A stretch of DNA of 64,000 nucleotides, taken from positions 124,001-188,000 of the forward strand of contig JAUYKZ010000009.1 of NCBI GenBank assembly GCA_030704845.1. Reading direction: 5' to 3'. This document shows positions 17,524 to 24,552 of the stretch, piece after piece. This DNA comes from an archaeon. GTDB taxonomy: Archaea > Nanobdellota > Nanobdellia > Woesearchaeales > GW2011-AR9. Within the stretch, counting starts at the first letter, position 1. Each line of letters opens with the position of its first letter. The notes under the pieces are model-generated. The model made no database searches and was not told the DNA's origin. It was given only the letters and a program-made list of their open reading frames with translations. The translations under genes were made by a program, and so were the position numbers.

Positions 17524-18159
17524 TTAACATCCTCCTACCATTCCGCCAGCAGATTGACCGTCTTCAATTCCTCGATAACGGTTACTGGCAAGATTGATAT
17601 AATTAAACTCAATTTCATTTTCTTCCAAAATTCCTGCTTTGAGTTGCATTTGACCTGGGAAGAAAAGAACTTTCCATTTACCTATTTCCTCCAAGATTTG
17701 TTCATCAGTTAATTCCGAACCATGATCAAGGAGTAGATATTTAGCAAGACCGCGCATAGCGTAACTGTGAGCACAACCACATGCGGCTTCTCCATTCTCA
17801 AAAATTATTGAACGAGCACCACAACAATATTCGCAAGAAATGCCATTATGAAGCTGATAAAGTATGTTGATGTATCGATCTAGTTTTTCTCCCTCAAGTG
17901 AAAGTGTCCGGTCCATTTGCCCCAATTTCCTGATTGTTAGGTCGGCTCTCGCTGGATCTTGCGGTGAAACATCATCATATCTTAGAGATAATTCTTTGCC
18001 ATAAACTTCCGGCACACCAGTCGGAATTATCTTTGACGTGGGAGCTATATCCGTTGTTGTTGTAATGCCTTCTAAGCGAGCTAGAGACTGAGCATTGAAT
18101 AATATCACCAGAGCTGTAGCTATAAAAAGGACAGCTAAAATTTTCTTTTCTTTCTGCAT
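17524..18159 (-). CDS. Cys-rich signal-anchored protein with C-terminal MVGGC
   Basis: The ATG at 18159 (MQKEKKILAVLFIATALVIL) is chosen over the track's TTG at 18249. It follows gggaggc (about 11 nt upstream) and lies about 60 nt after a TATA box at 18218-18228. The 211-aa protein has one N-terminal membrane anchor and an external domain. That domain carries CEYCCGA and CGCAHSYAMRGLAKYLL motifs, which look like a metal or thiol site, and the tail GGMVGGC. It is the first gene of the operon that continues to 15821. The promoter carries a palindrome shared with the thioredoxin-like gene at 21457. No family name is known to me. Confidence 0.7.
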   Translation of the reverse strand: MQKEKKILAVLFIATALVILFNAQSLARLEGITTTTDIAPTSKIIPTGVPEVYGKELSLRYDDVSPQDPARADLTIRKLGQMDRTLSLEGEKLDRYINILYQLHNGISCEYCCGARSIIFENGEAACGCAHSYAMRGLAKYLLLDHGSELTDEQILEEIGKWKVLFFPGQMQLKAGILEENEIEFNYINLASNRYRGIEDGQSAGGMVGGC

Positions 18160-18217
18160 TGTTGTTCCGCCTCCCGGTTGGGATTTTGTAAAATACAAAG
18201 AAAACGGAGCTGAAACA

Positions 18218-18228
18218 ATATATATATG
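18218..18228 (-). promoter_or_regulatory. TATA box of the 18159 operon
   Basis: The alternating atatatatat sequence lies about 60-70 nt before the ATG at 18159. A start near 18195-18200 would leave a leader of about 40 nt that contains the gggaggc ribosome-binding site. Confidence 0.6.
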
Positions 18229-18233
18229 TACTG

Positions 18234-18249
18234 ATGTAACTAGTTTCAA
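18234..18249. promoter_or_regulatory. Palindromic operator, copy 1
   Basis: The sequence ATGTAACTAGTTTCAA matches the perfect palindrome TTGAAACTAGTTTCAA at 21517 in 14 of 16 positions. It lies 6 nt upstream of the TATA box, over the expected BRE/activator position. Confidence 0.6.
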
Positions 18250-18262
18250 GAAATTATTTAGA

Positions 18263-18748
18263 TTATTTATTGATAAATTTTCGGTCTCTCAAATAAGAAA
18301 TTAAAACTAAAGCTATAATTCCACCTAAGGTTGTTACAATAACATCCCAAAATCCATCCCACCAAAATATGTCTTGAAGATAGGGTGGATTGTAGAAAAC
18401 TAATTCTTGCAAGGTTTCTAAAATTTCCCAAACTAATGCTCCAATAAAAGCAAAAACAACAGCATAAATCTTTTTAGATTTAACATCGGTAAGTGAAAGA
18501 GCCCAACTAGCAATGAAACCTAATGCTACCCCTCCCATGAGATGACTGGGAATATCAACTAGGGGAATTGCCTTGTAAAGGTTATAAATTCTAATTGCAA
18601 CCTCAACAAGAAGAAAGAAAATTATTGATAATAAAGTAGCAATGAATAAATTGTTATGAGGTAAATAAAATTTATGAATCTCTTTTTGAATTCTTTTAAT
18701 CCGGTGGTTAAACTTCTTACGAGTTTTAGACGAAGAATTCTTGACCAT
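18263..18748 (-). CDS. VanZ/DUF2238-like membrane protein, 161 aa
   Basis: A basic N-terminus precedes about four transmembrane helices. Conserved-looking motifs are VDIPSHLMGGVALG and WWDGFWDVIVTTLGGIIA, the pattern of His/Asp residues at membrane edges seen in VanZ-like and DUF2238 (YjdF) proteins. The biochemical role of that group is not settled. It ends 14 nt before the copy 1 operator and is probably a separate transcript from the 18159 operon. Confidence 0.6.
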   Translation of the reverse strand: MVKNSSSKTRKKFNHRIKRIQKEIHKFYLPHNNLFIATLLSIIFFLLVEVAIRIYNLYKAIPLVDIPSHLMGGVALGFIASWALSLTDVKSKKIYAVVFAFIGALVWEILETLQELVFYNPPYLQDIFWWDGFWDVIVTTLGGIIALVLISYLRDRKFINK

Positions 18749-18773
18749 AGTGACTACTAGGGAACAACTCTAT

Positions 18774-19574
18774 TTATTCTTTTCTAATCTGATTTTGTTT
18801 AGCAAAACTTTCACCGGCATTTGATAGATAGTCCTTTGCATGTTCTAAATCAAGATAAGTCTTATTATCAGATCTTAATTTTCCTTGAGCATCTATAGAA
18901 AATGGCTGATGATAATTTTTAGACAAGAGTTCAATGTGTGAAGAAACATTTTCCGCACTAAAACCACCAGCAATACCAAATGTGGCCTTCGGAAGAACAG
19001 AAGGTAATCTCTCAAGAAGATCTAAAATTTTTCTAGGCCTGAAATCAATTCCTTCACCACCAGATGGATCTAAAAGGACATATTCGGCTAAACCGGAATA
19101 TACTATTGCTTTATTTATTATTTGTTCGATTGATTCTTTTAATGCAGTTTTAGGTAATTGAAGAACAATTTGTAGCCCCGAGAATTTAATCTTCAATTCT
19201 TCTAAATAATCCAATTCAGGCCACAATTGATTTAGCTGAACGGCAGTACAAAGATTTTTCTCAAATAAATCGCCGGTCTGAAAAACGGTTGTTAAATCGT
19301 CAACCAATGTAGCCGGATTAGAAGTGAAATAGTGAATCATCGGTAAAGTTCCAACTGGAGCGGCTTGTATAAGATCCGGTAAATCGTTAAATGCCGGCGA
19401 GTTAGTTCCTCTAGAAGATTTATCAGCGAGTCGCTTATCTGTAACAACATAACCAAGCATTAATTGATGAGATTCCGGGAGAATGGTTAAAGCATAATCT
19501 CCGAGAGTTCTAACTTCTTTTCCAGTAGTAAATCCAGTTATCCCCACGTAAGGTTTTGGTTTTAGAAAAGTCAT
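18774..19574 (-). CDS. TrpF-like TIM-barrel protein
   Basis: The track start (19715) runs into the divergent gene; the ATG at 19574 (MTFLKPKPYVGITGFTTGKEV) aligns with the usual beginning of phosphoribosylanthranilate-isomerase-type barrels. Late motifs include YVLLDPSGGEGIDFRP and ATFGIAGGFSAENV, which match the phosphate-binding strands. The active-site Cys of TrpF (KICG) is replaced here by VGITG, so isomerase activity is doubtful. No other trp genes lie nearby. It may be a barrel of different specificity; the name is fold-level only. Confidence 0.55.
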   Translation of the reverse strand: MTFLKPKPYVGITGFTTGKEVRTLGDYALTILPESHQLMLGYVVTDKRLADKSSRGTNSPAFNDLPDLIQAAPVGTLPMIHYFTSNPATLVDDLTTVFQTGDLFEKNLCTAVQLNQLWPELDYLEELKIKFSGLQIVLQLPKTALKESIEQIINKAIVYSGLAEYVLLDPSGGEGIDFRPRKILDLLERLPSVLPKATFGIAGGFSAENVSSHIELLSKNYHQPFSIDAQGKLRSDNKTYLDLEHAKDYLSNAGESFAKQNQIRKE

Positions 19575-19671
19575 AAATCTATTGGGAGCTAAAGAATTAA
19601 TAAAGGTTTGGGTGGGATTTACTTCTCTTTTTAAAGAAAGTAATTTATAGGAGTAAATCATTAAATAAGTC

Positions 19672-20175
19672 ATGCAAACAAAAAGGATAGGTGCAGTCTT
19701 GTTAATATTTAGCATATTCCTTCTTATCTTCTTTGTGATTACCTATCAAGAACTTTCTACTGAAAGTGAAGAAATTGGGTGTTTTAATTCACCCGATTGT
19801 AAACCAATTCAAGCGTCATTTTCTTTTGTTGATCTTGGATTTGGATTGTTTGGATTTATTGTAGCACTTTCATTTTATTTATTGTTTCTTTCAAAAGGAG
19901 ATAAAGAATTTCTTAATCATTTAAAAGAAAGAAAAAGCACCTTAAACCATGAAGAAAAGTTTTCAATCTTATTATTAGGACTTGATGAATTTGAAAAAAG
20001 AGTTCTTAAAGAAATTGTATCTCAAGAAGGAATTACTCAAAACACACTTTGTTTAAGGTCAGACATGTCCAAAGCTAAACTGAGTCAAGTTCTAACTAAT
20101 TTAGAAAAAAAGAATTTAATTAAAAGACAACAACAGAAAAAAACTTTAGCAGTATTTTCAACCATCCGTTTTTGA
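19672..20175 (+). CDS. Membrane-anchored winged-helix regulator with two external cysteines
   Basis: The 167-aa protein has two transmembrane helices (about 7-25 and 52-73) joined by a short outer loop, GCFNSPDCKPIQ, with Cys37 and Cys43. A cytoplasmic C-terminal winged helix follows (EKRVLKEIVSQEGITQNTLCLRSDMSKAKLSQVLTNLEKKNLI). Membrane-bound one-component regulators of this type occur in archaea. The loop cysteines could form a disulfide, and the gene directly precedes dsbA, so it may sense redox or metal at the cell surface. Its target may be the shared palindrome at 18234 and 21517; this is inference. Confidence 0.72.
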   Translation: MQTKRIGAVLLIFSIFLLIFFVITYQELSTESEEIGCFNSPDCKPIQASFSFVDLGFGLFGFIVALSFYLLFLSKGDKEFLNHLKERKSTLNHEEKFSILLLGLDEFEKRVLKEIVSQEGITQNTLCLRSDMSKAKLSQVLTNLEKKNLIKRQQQKKTLAVFSTIRF

Positions 20176-20242
20176 TTGAGATGAACGTTAATTCTTAGAA
20201 ATATTGAGGATATACGCTTTACAAAGTGTTGTGTTTTGTCCA

Positions 20243-20256
20243 TAACTTATATATAA
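20243..20256 (+). promoter_or_regulatory. TATA box of dsbA
   Basis: The sequence acttatatataata lies about 50-60 nt before the ATG at 20305. The leader would be about 25-30 nt and contains the GGAGGT ribosome-binding site. Confidence 0.55.
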
Positions 20257-20289
20257 TAACCGATATTTTTACGACTAAAAGATAATTTA

Positions 20290-20295
20290 GGAGGT
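20290..20295 (+). promoter_or_regulatory. Strong Shine-Dalgarno of dsbA
   Basis: GGAGGT stands 9 nt before the ATG at 20305 and overlaps the position of the track's TTG start (20296). It decides the start in favour of the ATG. Confidence 0.75.
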
Positions 20296-20304
20296 TTGAG
20301 ACAA

Positions 20305-21030
20305 ATGGAAGATTCTGAACAAAAACAAAATGAAACGATTACTCTAAGTAAAGCTTCTTTATGGAAAGGCATATCTGGAGTTCTCGCAGTACTTTTGGTG
20401 ATAGCAATATTCACTGGAGGATTTGGAGTAGGGAACGATGGTTCCGGCCCAACTGGAAACGTTATTGCAGATTTAGGTGGCGGAGCTCCCACACCAAGTG
20501 TAGATGTGAAAGGCCTAGTTGATAATGATGATGCAGTGAGAGGAGATCCAAAGGCGCCAGTCACTATCGTGGAATTTAGCGATTATGAATGTCCGTTCTG
20601 TGGAAGGTTCTATTCAGAAACTCTTGGACAGATAGAAAGCAAATATATTGATACTGGAAAAGTGAAATTGGTCTATAAAGACTTCCCACTAAGTTTCCAT
20701 CCACAAGCACAAAAAGCAGCTGAAGCCGCAGAATGTGCTGGTGAGCAAGGGAAATACTACGAAATGCATGACTTGTTATTTGAGCAAGGAGTACAAGGCG
20801 GTGTAGCAGGATTTAAACAGTACGCAAGACAACTTGGATTAAATACCGCAAGATTTGATACTTGCCTAGATTCAGGAGAAATGGCATCAGAAGTTCAAGC
20901 AGATATGATTGCTGGTCAGAGAGCGGGAATTCAAGGAACGCCAGGTTTCATCATCAACGGTCAGTTAGTTTCTGGAGCGCAACCATTTGCAGTATTTGAT
21001 GCAGCAATCCAAGCAGCTTTGAATGAATAA
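20305..21030 (+). CDS. DsbA-family thiol:disulfide oxidoreductase
   Basis: The 241-aa protein has a cytoplasmic N-terminus, one membrane anchor (about 25-42) and an external DsbA/thioredoxin domain. The active site CPFC is at 96-99 (SDYECPFCGRFY), with the cis-proline loop GTPGF at about 211-215. It should form or isomerise disulfides in exported proteins, which fits the Cys-rich surface proteins in this genome. The start was moved to the ATG after a GGAGGT ribosome-binding site. It lies between the membrane wHTH gene and the thioredoxin-like lipoprotein. Confidence 0.93.
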   Translation: MEDSEQKQNETITLSKASLWKGISGVLAVLLVIAIFTGGFGVGNDGSGPTGNVIADLGGGAPTPSVDVKGLVDNDDAVRGDPKAPVTIVEFSDYECPFCGRFYSETLGQIESKYIDTGKVKLVYKDFPLSFHPQAQKAAEAAECAGEQGKYYEMHDLLFEQGVQGGVAGFKQYARQLGLNTARFDTCLDSGEMASEVQADMIAGQRAGIQGTPGFIINGQLVSGAQPFAVFDAAIQAALNE

Positions 21031-21067
21031 AATTAGATCGTTGTTTTATTTTTCTTTTTTATTTTTC

Positions 21068-21457
21068 TTATTCCGACACGGGCAATGGACATTCACTCTT
21101 TTCGGCAAGTTCGGTAAAAGTTAATTCCCCAGTAATTCTTTCTTCGTTAGCAAATTCCCAGGTAGGGTAAGATTCTATTCCCATTTGTGTACAAAATTCA
21201 GTTTGACCTTGGCCATCAGGGAGAGAACATTCAATGTAAGTTACTCGATTAAAAGATTTCCCGAATAAATTTTTTTGAGCAATGCAATGTGGACACCAAA
21301 ATGCCCCATACATCAACGCTCCGCTCTCGGTAAGGCAAGTTGCGAAATCGTCTACTTCCGCTGAAGAAGAACAACTAACTAGTAAAAGTGAAAGAACAAT
21401 AAGGATAGAGATTACTACTTTATAACTTAATCCGAGATTTATATTTGTTTTATCCAT
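21068..21457 (-). CDS. Thioredoxin-like lipoprotein (VKOR-associated type)
   Basis: The 129-aa protein has a lipobox (LLLVSC, Cys29) and a thioredoxin-like domain. The active site CPHC is at 55-58 (YGAFWCPHCIAQKNLFG), followed by YIECS and YPTWEF with the cis-Pro. This is the type of domain fused to or paired with vitamin-K-epoxide-reductase-like oxidases; no VKOR is visible in the window. It probably passes electrons to or from exported proteins together with DsbA. Its promoter has a perfect 16-bp palindrome between TATA and the predicted start site. Confidence 0.85.
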   Translation of the reverse strand: MDKTNINLGLSYKVVISILIVLSLLLVSCSSSAEVDDFATCLTESGALMYGAFWCPHCIAQKNLFGKSFNRVTYIECSLPDGQGQTEFCTQMGIESYPTWEFANEERITGELTFTELAEKSECPLPVSE

Positions 21458-21516
21458 GATCTTATCCTCAGTGGGTTTTAATAATTAATTATTTGAAACT
21501 CTTTATTAAGTTATTC

Positions 21517-21532
21517 TTGAAACTAGTTTCAA
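21517..21532. promoter_or_regulatory. Palindromic operator, copy 2 (perfect)
   Basis: TTGAAACTAGTTTCAA is a perfect 16-bp palindrome located between the reverse-strand TATA box (21538-21545) and the expected start of the 21457 gene. A bound protein there would block transcription. A near copy is at 18234. Confidence 0.7.
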
Positions 21533-21537
21533 AGGAG

Positions 21538-21545
21538 TATATAAA
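21538..21545 (-). promoter_or_regulatory. TATA box of the thioredoxin-like lipoprotein gene
   Basis: Reverse-strand tttatata lies 5 nt upstream of the perfect palindrome. The predicted leader before the ATG at 21457 is about 60 nt. Confidence 0.6.
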
Positions 21546-21562
21546 CAGATTTCTAATTAATT

Positions 21563-22438
21563 TTAAAGCATTAAATCTTCTACTTTTACACTTATCTCTT
21601 CTTTCTTTTTTAAAATACCTTCGCCAATAAAAACCAAATAATTTCTTCCTTGGCCTTGTTCAATTAACCACCTTCCACCAACATAATTCAAAAGATTGTT
21701 TTTTCCAGAAACATTCAAATAGCCTTTGAGACGGAAAATTTCTGAGGGTAATTTACTTAAAAAATAATCTAATTTTTCCTCGGTTGTATTGCCAGAAACT
21801 TCAATTGTAAAGGTTTCCATCTCATGGTCTTTTTTTTGTGTAGAGATGGTGTGTTTATGACCCACTTCCACACTTAATAATACATCTAGATCTACAACAC
21901 AATTAATTGTTTGAATTATTGGAGCTTTCGGATTAATTTTTTTCAAAACCATAATTATTTCTTCAACTTGTTTCTCTGAAACAAGATCAATTTTATTCAA
22001 TAAAAGGATATTTGCACTTTCAATCTGAATCCAGGTATTTCCTCCAATTGTTGGAAAGCGAACGAAGATATCCGCATCAACGATAGTTATCACCGCTTCT
22101 AAAGAGATATCAATTAAATCGTTCTCAATATCTAATACCAAATTGTCTGCCTCGGCTATCCCGGTTGTTTCTAAAATAATCATATCGGGAGAATAATTTG
22201 TGATTATTTCTTTAACACCAGCCTCAAATTCTCCTTGTAATGAACAACAAACACACCCTTCCAGAAGTTCCTTGACTGTAATATTTTCTCCTTGGATGGT
22301 ATCTGTATCAATACCAATCTCACCAAATTCGTTCATGAGAACGGCTATTTTTTTATCGGTGTTTCTGATTATATGTTTAAGTAAAGTGGTTTTACCACTT
22401 CCAAGATATCCGGCTAAAATAATTAATGGGGTTTTCAT
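21563..22438 (-). CDS. COG0523/G3E metal-chaperone GTPase
   Basis: The 291-aa protein has a P-loop (GYLGSGKTTLL, about 10-20), the family signature CxCC as GCVCC (Cys62, 64, 65), ETTGIAEADN in the switch region and NKID for guanine specificity. A His/Asp stretch (GHKHTISTQKKDH) at about 193-205 precedes the CobW C-terminal domain. The family delivers Zn, Co, Ni or Fe to target enzymes; the metal cannot be read from sequence. It overlaps the AsnB-Dph6 gene by 4 nt, so the two are coupled, and it stands beside the envelope metal/thiol cluster. Confidence 0.92.
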   Translation of the reverse strand: MKTPLIILAGYLGSGKTTLLKHIIRNTDKKIAVLMNEFGEIGIDTDTIQGENITVKELLEGCVCCSLQGEFEAGVKEIITNYSPDMIILETTGIAEADNLVLDIENDLIDISLEAVITIVDADIFVRFPTIGGNTWIQIESANILLLNKIDLVSEKQVEEIIMVLKKINPKAPIIQTINCVVDLDVLLSVEVGHKHTISTQKKDHEMETFTIEVSGNTTEEKLDYFLSKLPSEIFRLKGYLNVSGKNNLLNYVGGRWLIEQGQGRNYLVFIGEGILKKKEEISVKVEDLML

Positions 22439-24498
22439 TTTTCTTGTAAAGAAGCTTTCTTAATAATAATTCTTCCGCAATATTTCCCATCCATCGCTGG
22501 GTGTATTTCTTCCAAAACAATTTTTTTCATGAAAAGAGGACAATCCAAAACTAACGATTCATATTCGCCACCTTCCCCGTTAATCTGAAACCCGGTTTTC
22601 TGTTGTAAGATTTGAAGTTCTTCAATTTCCTTTTCTGTGATTAGCCTATTTAACCAAGATTCATCTAATCCATCTGCTGCAATAGAACTTAGAATTATCT
22701 CAAATTTATGCTGTAACAATTCTTTCATTTCCTTTATTTGTTCTTTATGCCATAACGGTGAAAAGATTTTTAGACCTAAAGAATCACAGACTTTTTCTAT
22801 CCGGTCTCGCTGATAAGTAGAATAAACAGCTCCCGTAACAACTCCACTAATATTAAATTTGTCTTTTGCTTGTTTTAAAGCTTCCTTGAGATCTTCCAAC
22901 TCCTTTTCTTTCTCACCACGAGTTTCTTTAACAATAATTGGTAACCCCATCGCTTCCGCTTGAAGAGGGGCAATATCTATTGCAGGAGTGTGGAACATAT
23001 ATGAATCTGGGTTGAGAGATTTCATTGTCACTAAACAACCCAATTCATAATTTTGTTTCTTCATGATGTATGCTGCATAAGTAGAATCTTTACCAGAAGA
23101 AAACAAGACCGCTAATTTTACATTATGGGCTGGATAAAATTTCTGGAGATATTCTGATTTCGAAAGATTTTCTTGTTTAGCAAGTTTCCCAAGCGCGTTA
23201 TCTATCCTTGAACCATATTGAGCTGCCGTCTTTTTACGGAATGCAAACTCTTTTCTTAAACCTGAATCTAAAGCAATTTCTCTGAGGATTAATTTTGTTT
23301 GATTATCTTGGATTTTATACTTTTCAGGAATCTTTAAAGAAAATTCAACCAATTTCCGATCAAGAAATGGTAAACGTAACTCTAAATTATTATCCATTGT
23401 GATAACATCATCGCGGTATAAATCTCGTTCGTACATTTTAAGAAGACCTGAAACACATTCCTGATTAATGTTTCCGGAACGTTTGTGACGTTCATACCCC
23501 GCAAAAATTTCTTCACTACCTAGACCAGAAAAAACAACTTTACATCCATCTTCCTTTGCTAACTCACAAGCAAGATAAAAGGTAAGAGCTACCCCTACTT
23601 TTACAACATTGGAATCTTCAATAAGCGGAACTATTTTTGTCAAGTAAGCCGGAATATCTTCTAAAGATATTTTTTTAATTTTAATGTTTAACCCAAGTTC
23701 CTCCGCTACTTTCTGGGCAGATTCCAAATCTGAAGGAATAGTTTCAGAATTTAAAACAGCGGTGTAACAAGTGAACTCGTGATTATTTTCTTTAAGATAT
23801 TTTGCAATAAATGTGCTATCAATTCCACCTGAAAAGAGAAGGCCAAATTTTTGGTTTGGGATCCGTTTAGCAATTGCTTCCTCTAACAGTTTTTTTGTTT
23901 CTTGTTTTAACTGTTCATGATTCTCTTTGTGTTCTGGAAGATAAGATACAAATGTCCTGTTTTCTTCTTCTAATGATTTGTTCTTTAAGTTATATTTCAA
24001 AATTGTTCTCGGGTTTAATTCTTGAATATCAAGATACCATAATTTTTCCAAAACTTTTTTTTCTGAAACGAATGCAAATTCATCTCTAGTATGAATAAAC
24101 CACAAGGGTTTAACCCCAAACAAATCTCTCGCTAAATAAAGAGTTCCGTCATTATAATATCCAAAGGCGAAAACCCCGTCAAGTTCTTCCAATTTATCTA
24201 ACTTAAACTTGTCAAGAAATCCAATCAGAAATTCAGCATCATTTTTTGCTTTGATGGAATATTTCTCTGAAAGTTCTGTCCAATTATAAATTTCACAATT
24301 AGCCGTGAGTAAGCCTTCTCTCTGTAATGGCTGTGGAACATGGTTAACCACGGCATGAAGAGTGTGTCCTAAAACGTCTCGAGAAGAAATTTCGTGAATA
24401 TTTGAAGCATCTTTTCCTCGGTTTTTTAATAAAACTAAAGCTGACTCTACCAGTGATTTAGCTTTGTCCTTATGAAATATTCCGATTATACCACACAT
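22435..24498 (-). CDS. Fused asparagine synthetase (AsnB) and diphthine-ammonia ligase (Dph6)
   Basis: The 687-aa protein joins two enzymes. Residues 1 to about 440 are AsnB-like: N-terminal Cys2 of the class II glutaminase (MCGIIGIF) and a synthetase PP-loop (LLFSGGIDSTF). Residues from about 455 are Dph6: a second PP-loop (AVLFSSGKDSTYAA), SGVVTGAVYSTYQRDRIE and the signature GEGGEYESLVLDCP. Dph6 amidates diphthine on EF2 using ATP and ammonium. A glutaminase in the same chain could supply ammonia; that coupling is inference. The start ATG gives the required N-terminal Cys. COG0523 follows with a 4-nt overlap. Confidence 0.9.
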   Translation of the reverse strand: MCGIIGIFHKDKAKSLVESALVLLKNRGKDASNIHEISSRDVLGHTLHAVVNHVPQPLQREGLLTANCEIYNWTELSEKYSIKAKNDAEFLIGFLDKFKLDKLEELDGVFAFGYYNDGTLYLARDLFGVKPLWFIHTRDEFAFVSEKKVLEKLWYLDIQELNPRTILKYNLKNKSLEEENRTFVSYLPEHKENHEQLKQETKKLLEEAIAKRIPNQKFGLLFSGGIDSTFIAKYLKENNHEFTCYTAVLNSETIPSDLESAQKVAEELGLNIKIKKISLEDIPAYLTKIVPLIEDSNVVKVGVALTFYLACELAKEDGCKVVFSGLGSEEIFAGYERHKRSGNINQECVSGLLKMYERDLYRDDVITMDNNLELRLPFLDRKLVEFSLKIPEKYKIQDNQTKLILREIALDSGLRKEFAFRKKTAAQYGSRIDNALGKLAKQENLSKSEYLQKFYPAHNVKLAVLFSSGKDSTYAAYIMKKQNYELGCLVTMKSLNPDSYMFHTPAIDIAPLQAEAMGLPIIVKETRGEKEKELEDLKEALKQAKDKFNISGVVTGAVYSTYQRDRIEKVCDSLGLKIFSPLWHKEQIKEMKELLQHKFEIILSSIAADGLDESWLNRLITEKEIEELQILQQKTGFQINGEGGEYESLVLDCPLFMKKIVLEEIHPAMDGKYCGRIIIKKASLQEK

Positions 24499-24552
24499 GA
24501 GGGGTTAAATTTAGGCATATTTTATAAAATGTACTGGAGAGAATGATGAGGT

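Noticed and set aside
18774-19574. Functional phosphoribosylanthranilate isomerase (TrpF)
   Set aside because: The catalytic Cys position is not conserved and no tryptophan genes are nearby; only the barrel fold is claimed.
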